This document shows, piece after piece, positions 36,102-44,006 of a stretch of 64,000 nucleotides of DNA (positions are counted from its first letter, which is position 1; each line of letters begins with the position of its first letter). The DNA is taken from the NCBI RefSeq assembly GCF_001078595.1, contig NZ_LFTY01000002.1, forward strand, positions 2,475,773 through 2,539,772, written 5' to 3'. Under the pieces are notes generated by a model. The model was not told the DNA's origin. It worked only from the letters and a program-made list of their open reading frames with translations, and did not search any database. This DNA is from Candidatus Rhodobacter oscarellae (GTDB lineage: Bacteria > Pseudomonadota > Alphaproteobacteria > Rhodobacterales > Rhodobacteraceae). Both the position numbers and the translations under genes were made by a program.

Positions 36102-38816
36102 TTGAAAGCAAACACCAATTTACCGCTGGAGGTTTCGTCGCTTTTGGGACGCGATGCTGCAGTGGCGGACCTGCAAATGCAGATATTAGAGAACCGGCTG
36201 ATCACGTTGACCGGACCAGGTGGCAACGGAAAAACCCGTCTGGCCATAAAGGCTGGACGCGCATTACTTGGATCGTTCGAGCACGGTGTTTGGTTCATCG
36301 ACTTGACGGGTGTTCTGCGTGACAGTGGGGTTGCGGGCGCAGTTTCGCGCGTGTTGGGGATATTGGAAGAGGCGGGCACAGCTCTGTCCCAAACAATTGC
36401 ACGCCAACTTGAAAACCGTTCGATTCTGCTGGTGCTGGACAATTGTGAACAAGTCCTGGCTGGCAGTGCAGATTTTTCAGCGGCTGTCTTGGCCAACTCA
36501 CCTCACGTAAAGATAGTCGCAACCAGTAGGGAACCGCTGCGTATAAGAGGAGAGCTTGTCAGCCAAATACCGCCCCTAAGCATCGATGACGGGGAAAACT
36601 TGTTCTACGAGCGGGGTCTTCAATCCGGCGGTGTATTCAGCAATGGCTACTCAGAGAGCACCGTAATTCGAACTATCGTTAAACAACTGGATTGCGTGCC
36701 ACTGGCGATAGAACTCGCCGCGGCACGGTCTCCGATGATGGATCCTGAACAAATCCTTGCCGGATTGGATAGGCGATTTGATCTTTTGAACGGCGGCGTC
36801 CGCGATGCATCCGCCCGCAGCCGGTCGTTGCGCGCATCTGTGGTTTGGAGCTATGATCTGATGTCGCCAGAAGAAAAGGCGATGGCGCGCCGACTAAGCG
36901 TTCTTCGTGGGTTTACACTTGAAGCGGCTACAGCAATCGGCGGTGGAACCGCGCCGCTTGACCAACTTCAACGCCTTGTCGAAATGTCGATTGTTCAGGT
37001 CGACAGGTCGGGGCCACAGCGCCGCTATCGGTTCCTTGAAACCGTGCGTGAATATCTTTTGGAACAACTTGTTGAGAATGGAGAAGTGTTGCCCGCGCGG
37101 TCAGCGCATCTCGCTCATTTCATCGACTTTTCCGAATTCCGGGCGGAGCATCTAATACTGGGTGATGGTCCGATATTGATGGCCCAGATTCAAACCGAAT
37201 TTGACAACCTTGAAGATGCGTTGATTTTTGCTGAAAGCCTGAGCGATCCAAGTGCGCTTTTGAGATTGCTGACGGCTTTAACAGGTTACTATGAGATTTG
37301 GGGCCAGCATCAGCATGGAATGCGATGGTTTGACACGTCCCTCGCGCGAACAAGGGCTCCAGATGTTCTGGTTGCCCGAGCCTATTGGGGTGCATCTCAT
37401 GTATCTGCCTACGGTGGCCGTATGGATCTGGCCTTTCCCAGAGCGATGAGAGCCCTTGAATTGGCGCGGGAGATCGACGACCCTTGGACAGAGTCCCGAG
37501 CGCTGGACATCATAGGCTTCGCTCAAGCGGTATCCGACCCGAAAGGCGCAAGGGAATCGTTGAGCCGCTGTATCGAATTGGGACGACAGATCAACGACGG
37601 CTGGGCGGAAACCCACGGGATCAAAATGATCACCGTTGTCTATTTGTTTTCGCATCATGTTGCTGGTGGCAGCGAAACGATCCAGAACCTTCTTTTGTTG
37701 GCTGACGAAACTGAAAGTCGATATTTGCGCGCCTGGGGGAGTGCGCTCAAAGGATACTTTGCGCGTGACGCCGGTGACTTCAGCGCCGCAAGAGATTCGC
37801 TCGATATTTCGATAGAAAGCGCGAGCTACGTTGGCGATCCGGCAACCGGTGGCTTTGCGAAGGCTTGGTCAGCGGCGCTCAAGGCGGACAATGGATGGGT
37901 CGATGAGGCTCGACGGGAAATGCAAGACATGATGCAGACGGCGACGGCCACAGGCACCTTTCTGGCGGTTCCCGAAACTATGTTTCAATTGGGGTTGATA
38001 GAAGTCGGTGCCGGTAATCCGCAAGCCACCATTGAAATGATCGGTGATCATACCGAAGACCTGAAATCGGCAGGTATCCCCGTTTGGGCGGCACAGTTGG
38101 CTTTGGCAAATGCGTCAGCGCACATTGCGCTTGGTAAACTCGACGAAGCAAATGCGCTTCTGGACGAGGCAGAAGAATTGGCCGCATCTTTGGACAATCC
38201 CCTTTTGAGTGGGCTTAATTTCTTTTTTCGGGGACAGCTGAGCCTGGCAAAGGGCGACCTTGGCGCGGCGGAGGGCAGATTGCACCAGGCTTTGGAAATC
38301 CAGAGAGACGCCGCCTTATTGCCCGGACTGTTACGCACAATGGAGGCAATCAGTTCCGTCTTGATTGCCAAAGAAAAAGGCGAGGATGCAGCGCGTATTC
38401 TGACATTTGTGGATCAAGCCCGGTTGGAAATTCAACTTGAACGGAGCTCGGTGGAATTGGCCAGGCGTTCAAGCCAATCATATGCGCTGGAAAACCTTTT
38501 GGGAATCAGCAACCTAGAGAAAATGCAATCTAAGGCAAAGAACGCAGACCTAGAAGAAATCATCGGCTTAATGTCTCGCATGCGCGGCAAACGCGCTCGC
38601 CCGTTAACCGGATGGGACAGTTTGACCCCAACTGAACGGCGGGTCGTCAGCCTCACCACAGCGGGGTTGTCAAACCCACAAATTGCAGAGCGAATGTTTA
38701 TCGCTCGCGGCACTGTCAAAGTTCACTTGTCCCACATTTACGAGAAACTTGACGTCGCTTCCCGGACGCAATTGGCCGCCAAAGCAGTCGCCGACGGATT
38801 CGAAGTTGTAAATTAA
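36102..38816 (+). CDS. Large LuxR-type regulator with ATPase domain
   Basis: A 904-residue STAND-type signalling regulator. The N-terminal NTPase has Walker A GPGGNGKT at about 38-45 and the Walker B-like LLVLDNCEQV near 107-116. A long helical TPR-like middle (about 340-800) follows, and a C-terminal LuxR helix-turn-helix (LTPTERRVVSLTTAGLSNPQ to KVHLSHIYEKL). The start is TTG, where the usual SSLLGRD lead-in begins soon after. Such proteins (MalT-like) are ATP- and ligand-controlled activators. Codon use is clearly less GC-rich than the core, so it is accessory cargo. The divergent SnoaL-like gene is the likely target. Confidence 0.88.
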   Translation: MKANTNLPLEVSSLLGRDAAVADLQMQILENRLITLTGPGGNGKTRLAIKAGRALLGSFEHGVWFIDLTGVLRDSGVAGAVSRVLGILEEAGTALSQTIARQLENRSILLVLDNCEQVLAGSADFSAAVLANSPHVKIVATSREPLRIRGELVSQIPPLSIDDGENLFYERGLQSGGVFSNGYSESTVIRTIVKQLDCVPLAIELAAARSPMMDPEQILAGLDRRFDLLNGGVRDASARSRSLRASVVWSYDLMSPEEKAMARRLSVLRGFTLEAATAIGGGTAPLDQLQRLVEMSIVQVDRSGPQRRYRFLETVREYLLEQLVENGEVLPARSAHLAHFIDFSEFRAEHLILGDGPILMAQIQTEFDNLEDALIFAESLSDPSALLRLLTALTGYYEIWGQHQHGMRWFDTSLARTRAPDVLVARAYWGASHVSAYGGRMDLAFPRAMRALELAREIDDPWTESRALDIIGFAQAVSDPKGARESLSRCIELGRQINDGWAETHGIKMITVVYLFSHHVAGGSETIQNLLLLADETESRYLRAWGSALKGYFARDAGDFSAARDSLDISIESASYVGDPATGGFAKAWSAALKADNGWVDEARREMQDMMQTATATGTFLAVPETMFQLGLIEVGAGNPQATIEMIGDHTEDLKSAGIPVWAAQLALANASAHIALGKLDEANALLDEAEELAASLDNPLLSGLNFFFRGQLSLAKGDLGAAEGRLHQALEIQRDAALLPGLLRTMEAISSVLIAKEKGEDAARILTFVDQARLEIQLERSSVELARRSSQSYALENLLGISNLEKMQSKAKNADLEEIIGLMSRMRGKRARPLTGWDSLTPTERRVVSLTTAGLSNPQIAERMFIARGTVKVHLSHIYEKLDVASRTQLAAKAVADGFEVVN

Positions 38817-39146
38817 TAAAAACGCGGCTGTAGCGACGTGTTGCAAAATATTGTCTCCCTTCCAGGCGTTTAAACGCTTCCTGGGGAGGCAATGACAGCA
38901 TTTAGGACGATTTCGTCCAACTTTATTCTGTGAATGCCAGTTATGTTCGCATTGCCGAACTAGGGCAATGTATTGACTTTGCACACGCGGCGAATGTCCG
39001 GTTCGGTGAAGCTGCAATGCGGCGTCCACCAACTGGGAGAATGTCTTCTTAGGGCCGCTCTCTAGCCCTTGTAAACTCCGCGTTCTGCGCACCATGGCCG
39101 TGTCACGTGCTCATCCCGCAATACAAATACATCACTCAGAACAACG
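38817..39146 (+). other. Gap after the LuxR-type gene
   Basis: 330 bases with no supported gene. A large hairpin at 38855-38889 is built round the perfect palindrome GCGTTTAAACGC (38866-38877) and lies 39 bases after the stop. It has no T-run but may end the transcript. Confidence 0.45.
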
Positions 39147-39695
39147 CTAGAACCTCTCCAACACCCGATACACCGACGTCCTCGCGATCCCGAGCTTGCG
39201 GGAGATCTGAGTAGCTCCGAGACTTTCCTCGTCCCGCAGGCGCTTGACCTCGTCCACATCGATGGACGCCCTGCGCCCCTTGTAGACGCCCGCCGCCTTG
39301 GCCTTGGCGATCCCCTCCATCTGCCGTTCCCGGCGCAGGTTGGTTTCGAACTCGGCGAAGACGCCCAGCATCTGGAAGAACGCCTTGCCCGCCGCGCTGC
39401 CCGTGTCCACCGGTTGTTCGGTGGCCTTCAGCGCCACGCCCTTGGCTTCCAGCTCGCGCACGATGCCCGACAGATCGTCCAAGGAGCGGGCGAGGCGGTC
39501 CAGCCGTGTGACCACCAGCGTGTCGCCCTCGCGCAGGAACTCCAAGAGCGTCGCCAGCTCCTCGCGACCCTGTCGGCTGGTGCCGCTGACCTTCTCCTCG
39601 CGGATGACCTCACAGCCTGCCCCCAACAACGCCTCTCGCTGAATGGTCAGGTCTTGGTCGGTGGTTGAGACGCGGGCGTATCCGTAGGTGGGCAT
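39147..39695 (-). CDS. Serine recombinase (Tn3-type resolvase/invertase)
   Basis: A 182-residue site-specific recombinase. The N-terminal catalytic domain starts YGYARVSTTDQ with the nucleophile Ser10, and includes the arginine-rich TRLDRLARSLDD. The E-helix is followed by a Hin-type helix-turn-helix (ATQISRKLGIARTSVYRVL). It is complete. A truncated relative lies at 25.5 kb. Upstream is a perfect palindrome GGGTCTAGACCC (39716-39727), a possible recombination or operator site. No Tn3 transposase is found in the window, so it may serve the island itself or be a stray. Confidence 0.9.
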   Translation of the reverse strand: MPTYGYARVSTTDQDLTIQREALLGAGCEVIREEKVSGTSRQGREELATLLEFLREGDTLVVTRLDRLARSLDDLSGIVRELEAKGVALKATEQPVDTGSAAGKAFFQMLGVFAEFETNLRRERQMEGIAKAKAAGVYKGRRASIDVDEVKRLRDEESLGATQISRKLGIARTSVYRVLERF

Positions 39696-39715
39696 GGTCA
39701 GAACTGCTCCTTTTG

Positions 39716-39749
39716 GGTCTAGACCCTGATCGCGTAACGTACCGGAATC
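39716..39749. repeat. Palindrome and third att-like match near the resolvase
   Basis: GGGTCTAGACCC (39716-39727) is a perfect palindrome 20 bases before the resolvase start. GTACCGGAATC (39739-39749) repeats 11 bases of the tRNA-Cys 3' region (43039-43049). It may be a further attachment-like site inside the island; the match is short. Confidence 0.35.
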
Positions 39750-39978
39750 CCCAGAACAACCCTAAAAGCGCACTCGGACTGTACCGCCAACCTGTCGCGC
39801 TGAAGTATACCCCAAAAGGTCACCGCCGCGACGCTGGGCTGAGCTTTGCGCGATACCGACCAGCCCCCCACCTCTCATTTCTGAGGGGCGGTGCCCGCAA
39901 ACAAGCGATGGGGGGAAGCGGCGTCACGCCTGCATCGTTATCAGGCGCTCAGATTTGTGACCCCAAAAAGCTCCGGGG

Positions 39979-40806
39979 TCAGTGCAGTTCGGCCTCAGGC
40001 TGCAAGGCGTCTTCCTCGTCATCAGATGACACGTCATTCAGCTCGTGCAGCCCGTACGGATCGGTCATCTCGTCGAGGATGTCGCCAGCAAAGTGCTCCA
40101 CCAGATGGCGCAGCCCCTGTCGCCCCAAACGCTTGGCGACAACCTCGCAAGCCGCCTCAACCTGCCGCGAGGCCATGTCGCCCAGCAGCTTGCCGATCTG
40201 CTCATCCAGTTTTGCCACCTTCATTGCGATCATCTGCTCTCTCTCCTCCTCAGTGTATTCCCGGTCTTCGCGGCCCTTCAATGCCGCCATGGCCTCGGCC
40301 CAGCTTTCCGGCAGCGCCGCATCTGGGTTGCTTTCCAACAGCCTCCTGCGCGTCCTGCGCATATTGCCGACGGTCCCGTCGCTGACCCCCGTGACCGTGA
40401 CGATGATCTTTTTGCTGTATTCCTTGAGGTCTATCCGAACGAGCACCCAAGCTGCGTCCCGCTTTTCCTCGTCCTTCATTGGCAGGCGCGTCTTGCCATT
40501 CTCGCGCAGCGCCATCAGCCGTGCCGCATTGATGTCGCAGCTATGCACGATCACTGGAATGTCGTGGGGCCACTGGGCCTGACGGTAGGCTGCGGCTCTG
40601 TGATGACCGTCCAGCACGACCAAGTCGCGGCTCTTAGGATCGCACCAGATCGTCATGGGGTCGAGCGTGGTTCCGTTTTTCAGGACAGCGGCCAGATCGC
40701 TGACATGATGCGGGCACAGGTCGAGGTGTCTGAACTGAAAAACGTCAGGCCGTGTGGTGATCTGATTAAGGCGCACGAGTTTCCGTGTCGGGGATTGTTG
40801 TGTCAT
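39979..40806 (-). CDS. ParB-like nuclease-domain protein
   Basis: A 275-residue protein with an N-terminal ParB/sulfiredoxin-type domain (VVLDGHHRAAAYRQAQ; RLMALRENGKTR), a central helix-turn-helix-like part (VSDGTVGNMRRTRRRL) and an acidic C-terminus (about 255-275). No ParA partner is adjacent, so it may be a partition orphan, a CTP-binding regulator or a mobile-element protein rather than chromosomal ParB. Two perfect palindromes lie upstream (40855-40871 and 40996-41009). Confidence 0.75.
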   Translation of the reverse strand: MTQQSPTRKLVRLNQITTRPDVFQFRHLDLCPHHVSDLAAVLKNGTTLDPMTIWCDPKSRDLVVLDGHHRAAAYRQAQWPHDIPVIVHSCDINAARLMALRENGKTRLPMKDEEKRDAAWVLVRIDLKEYSKKIIVTVTGVSDGTVGNMRRTRRRLLESNPDAALPESWAEAMAALKGREDREYTEEEREQMIAMKVAKLDEQIGKLLGDMASRQVEAACEVVAKRLGRQGLRHLVEHFAGDILDEMTDPYGLHELNDVSSDDEEDALQPEAELH

Positions 40807-40854
40807 GGGTTTCTTTCGATTTTGCAGGTGTCGCGTTGAAGAGAAAGACCGCCC

Positions 40855-41009
40855 GCCTATGCAAATTGCATAGCCTGAGGCTGCATACCCAAGCGCTCTC
40901 TTGGGAGGCTTCGGCTGCGTTTGCGCTTTCTCCTGTTGTGAAAAACACCCCGACTGCCTCGCCTCGAAAAAACGAAAAACAGAGCTGCTGTTTCAATTTT
41001 CGCGAAAAT
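40855..41009. promoter_or_regulatory. Two palindromes upstream of the ParB-like gene
   Basis: CTATGCAA-A-TTGCATAG (40855-40871) and ATTTTCGCGAAAAT (40996-41009) are perfect inverted repeats within 200 bases before the ParB-like start codon at 40806. They differ from the chromosomal parS consensus. An AAACAG/CTGTTT repeat lies beside the second. The rest of the 40807-41147 gap shows no gene. Confidence 0.5.
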
Positions 41010-41147
41010 AACAGTGGGGGTTTTGCAATGGTGGAACCTATGGCGTTTAATGGTGGCACCTATGGGCTGGGCACAGCAGCCGTTTTCTGTCGCGTTGGCC
41101 TTGTCCAGCGCTGAGGTTGCGCCCCTCCTGGCCTATCCCCCCGGTGA

Positions 41148-41540
41148 TCACCTTCTTCTCGCCATGGAGTAGCTGCCGTTCTTGCAGAGAGCCGGGAGCG
41201 CTACACCCGTCGCCCTGTGGCGGAATGCAAGATACTCAGGCTTGCTCAAGCGATTGAGACTGCTGGGTGCGCAAAGCCAAGAGTGTGCAGGCCAACCCTG
41301 ATTTAAATTAGGGGATGATCTGTTCTCCGTTCGCTTCTCGTCTTGTGCCCAGGCTCGCTGTCGGAAGCCTCGCAGGCGGTACTGGCGCAGCCGCAGTTCG
41401 TTCCGCGCCGCTGCCACCGAATACCCGTCCGTCTTGCGGATCGACGGGATCACCTCGCGGGTTACCCAGTCTTGGAATGCGTGGGCCTGCGGTTTGTCGG
41501 AGCGCATGGCCAGTTTATTCAGCCCGCTCTCGTCGATCAC
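41148..41540 (-). pseudogene. BRO-N/antirepressor fragment
   Basis: The frame opens DESGLNKLAMRSDKPQAHAF and QDWVTREVIPSIRKTDGYSV, the second half of the BRO N-terminal domain found in phage antirepressors. The first half is absent upstream, and the rest of the frame is unlike known partners. It is a probable truncated phage gene inside the island. Confidence 0.6.
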
Positions 41541-41637
41541 ATAGGCGCCACGGCAGGATAGCGAATATCACCCACGGCGATGTTAGAGTGGGGGCACTTG
41601 AGTGTTGTTGCTCATGCGCAGGCTCAATGATGGCCCG

Positions 41638-42654
41638 TCAAAGAAACGGGAACACCAACCGCTCTATCGCTTCTTTTCGCACATGCAGGCTTGGGCCATT
41701 GCCGTAGTTCCCGGCAACGTCGCCTGAGCTATGCCCAGTGATGAAATCGTTGATTTCCTTGCTCACTCCGGCGTCACGCAGCATGTCCTTGAAGTTGCCG
41801 CGCAGGGAATGCACCGCCTTGCTCTTCTCGCGAGACACCCTGCGGATCAGCGGCATCAGCGCCTTGGAAGAGGCAGACTGGGTTTTTCCGTCGCGATCTC
41901 TGGGGAACTCGGGGAACATCTGGCCCGTCCGCCCTGCGGCAATCCATGACAGGGCTGAGTGAACCGGCACACGGCGCTCTGAGCCTTTGTTCTTTACGAG
42001 GGAGGCGGTCAGGTCGAAATAGGTCACGTCCTGCGCCTTGTCGTGCTTCACGTCATCCCAGCTCAGTAGGGCGGCTTCGTCGAGCCTCATGCCTGTCGTG
42101 ACCAGAATGGAAAGCAACCGGCGCAGATGGACTGGCATGTCCATTCCAAACAGCATTGCAAGCTCGTCGTCTGTCAGGGGGAGATAGCTCTGTTTTTCGG
42201 TCCCGAGGTTCTTGTCGAGCTTGATGCCTGCGAAGACATTGACCGGCACCCAGCCTTTGCGCACGGCATAGTCGACCATCCGCCGCACATACCCCAGCTT
42301 CTTGCTGATAAGCTTCTTGCTTTTGTCCTTGCCGATCACCTCGGCGAAATCATGGACCATTACGGCGGTGATGTCGCTGAGTGTGATTTCCCCGGTAAAT
42401 GCCCGGAACTGTTCCAGTGCGTGTTCGCATTCACGCGACGTCTTGAAATTCTTGTAGGGCTGGGTCTCCAGATACTGCCTAGACGCACTGGAGACGCTCA
42501 CAGCGTGGCTGTCCGTGGTTCTGCGTGTCTCCTGCGCCTTCCATTCCCGATAGGCGACAAGCGCCCTCTCACCGCCTGCATGGGCCAGTTCAATGCAGCT
42601 GTCGTCCGGGTCTGCTTCTGGATCGTGCGTGTCCTCGGCATATTTGTGGGACAT
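41638..42654 (-). CDS. Tyrosine integrase, catalytic part
   Basis: A 338-residue lambda-type integrase. Catalytic residues are all visible: Arg in TTGMRLDEAALLSW, His-x-x-Arg in HSLRGNFKDML, His in TGHSSGD and the Tyr nucleophile in GNYGNGP. The same frame continues upstream through a single TAA (42682-42684) into the N-terminal part, so this is probably one integrase gene broken by one nonsense mutation. It lies just beside tRNA-Cys, the normal position for an island integrase. The catalytic domain with the core-binding domain could still be made from this ATG. Confidence 0.88.
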   Translation of the reverse strand: MSHKYAEDTHDPEADPDDSCIELAHAGGERALVAYREWKAQETRRTTDSHAVSVSSASRQYLETQPYKNFKTSRECEHALEQFRAFTGEITLSDITAVMVHDFAEVIGKDKSKKLISKKLGYVRRMVDYAVRKGWVPVNVFAGIKLDKNLGTEKQSYLPLTDDELAMLFGMDMPVHLRRLLSILVTTGMRLDEAALLSWDDVKHDKAQDVTYFDLTASLVKNKGSERRVPVHSALSWIAAGRTGQMFPEFPRDRDGKTQSASSKALMPLIRRVSREKSKAVHSLRGNFKDMLRDAGVSKEINDFITGHSSGDVAGNYGNGPSLHVRKEAIERLVFPFL

Positions 42655-42681
42655 GATAATCCCTTCGAGGTCGCCGTTATC

Positions 42682-42954
42682 TTAAAGGCGCTTAATTTCG
42701 GCAGCGTCGCCGATCCAGCCCAAGTGATCGCTGATCAAATCCCGTAGATCAGGCTTGCAGGCGTCAAGTTGGGCGTAGAGGTCCGACGAAATGTTGTGCT
42801 GCCTCCGCCTCGCGTCGGCCAATTCACTGGTGCCAGTGGAGCGCTTGAGCTGCTTGCGCCCGTTGAAGTGTTGGCGAAGCTCGGCGGGGATCGTCAGCAG
42901 AACGTAGTATTTGTCTTTGTTCTTGGCCAGCGTTGTGGCGGGGTAGTCGGGCAC
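42682..42954 (-). CDS. Integrase N-terminal fragment (DUF6538-like)
   Basis: 90 residues beginning MPDYPATTLAKNKDKYYVLL and containing RKQLKRSTGTSELADARRRQ, the arm-binding N-terminal domain of related integrases. It ends at TAA. The nine codons from that stop to the downstream ATG stay in frame and read DNGDLEGII, which fits the uninterrupted family sequence. It is therefore the 5' part of a nonsense-interrupted integrase rather than an independent gene. Confidence 0.75.
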   Translation of the reverse strand: MPDYPATTLAKNKDKYYVLLTIPAELRQHFNGRKQLKRSTGTSELADARRRQHNISSDLYAQLDACKPDLRDLISDHLGWIGDAAEIKRL

Positions 42955-43029
42955 TCATATCCTCCAAAGCATCCTCCTTGGAATACTCCAAGTGCCTATA
43001 TTATTGGGATAAAACGGGAAAAAGTGCAA

Positions 43030-43103
43030 TGGAGGCGAGTACCGGAATCGAACCGGTGTACACGGATTTGCAATCCGCTGCGTCACCACTCCGCCAACTC
43101 GCC
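43030..43103 (-). tRNA. tRNA-Cys (GCA)
   Basis: A complete 74-base cloverleaf on the minus strand with acceptor GGCGAGT/ACTCGCC, anticodon loop TTGCAAA giving GCA, and an encoded CCA. The integrase gene begins 76 bases beyond its 3' end. Bases 43035-43048 recur at 25344-25357, so this tRNA is the probable attachment site of the island. Confidence 0.95.
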
Positions 43104-43299
43104 ATCCGTGGTGTTGCGGGCCGCGCGCCGTGCGTCCGCCCGCGGGGTTATTGTCCGTTTTGGCAACGTTGTCCAGCGCCATTGGCAACGATTTCGTAGG
43201 ATGCCTGTGCTATTGGCTCGGCGCGAGATGGCGTTGCGCCAGCGCCGGTGATATGCCAAGAGGCGCGGCAGTGAGTGCAGTTCAACGAAGGGGCGCATC

Positions 43300-43953
43300 A
43301 TGGCAGACAGCACGGTCCAGCGCACGATGATGGTCGACACGCAGATTCGGCCCTCGGATGTGACCAAATTCCCGATCATTGACGCCATGCTGACCGTCCG
43401 GCGCGAGGACTTCGTGCCCGACGCGGCGCGCAGCACCGCCTATATGGACGGCCCGGTTGAGCTGGGCCATGGGCGCAGCCTTCTGGAGCCGCGCACATTC
43501 GCCAAGATGCTGGACGCGCTCGACATCCAGCCCGACGAACTGGTGCTGGATATCGGCACCGGCCTTGGCTACTCGGCCGCCGTTATCGCGCGCCTGGCCG
43601 AGGCCGTGGTCGCCTTGGAGGAGGACGAGAGCCTCGCGGGCGAGGCCGAGACGATCCTGGGCGAGACCCATGCCGACAACGTGGCGGTGGTCACCGGCGC
43701 GCTGGCCGATGGCGCGCCAAAGCACGGGCCCTATGATGTGGTCGTGCTTCAGGGCGCGGTGGAGCAGATCCCCGACACGCTAGTGGAGCAGACCAAGAGC
43801 GGCGGCCGGATCGCCGCGATCTTTATGGACGGCGCGCTGGGCACCTGCCGGATCGGCTGGAAGAGTGACACTGGCATGACATGGCGTGACTCATTTAATG
43901 CATCTGCGGAAATTCTTGACGGATTTCGCAAGGCGGCCGCGTTTCAGCTTTAA
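43300..43953 (+). CDS. pcm: Protein-L-isoaspartate O-methyltransferase-like
   Basis: A 217-residue SAM methyltransferase of the PCMT family that repairs isoaspartyl damage in other bacteria. The SAM-binding motif I reads VLDIGTGLGYSAAVIARL and follows the RREDFVP / LGHGRSLLEP lead-in typical of the family. It lies before a tolC gene, an order common in Rhodobacterales. Members of this compact subgroup may not all be active on isoaspartate. Confidence 0.87.
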   Translation: MADSTVQRTMMVDTQIRPSDVTKFPIIDAMLTVRREDFVPDAARSTAYMDGPVELGHGRSLLEPRTFAKMLDALDIQPDELVLDIGTGLGYSAAVIARLAEAVVALEEDESLAGEAETILGETHADNVAVVTGALADGAPKHGPYDVVVLQGAVEQIPDTLVEQTKSGGRIAAIFMDGALGTCRIGWKSDTGMTWRDSFNASAEILDGFRKAAAFQL

Positions 43954-44006
43954 CCTGTGGATAATCTACGCCACACTCTACGCGAGAGTGGCTGAGGCGG
44001 TGCGAC

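Noticed and set aside
39147-39695. Complete Tn3-family transposon
   Set aside because: The resolvase has no tnpA transposase or 38-base terminal repeats nearby.
40855-41009. Canonical parS site
   Set aside because: Neither palindrome matches the TGTTTCACGTGAAACA consensus; only a non-canonical operator role is proposed.
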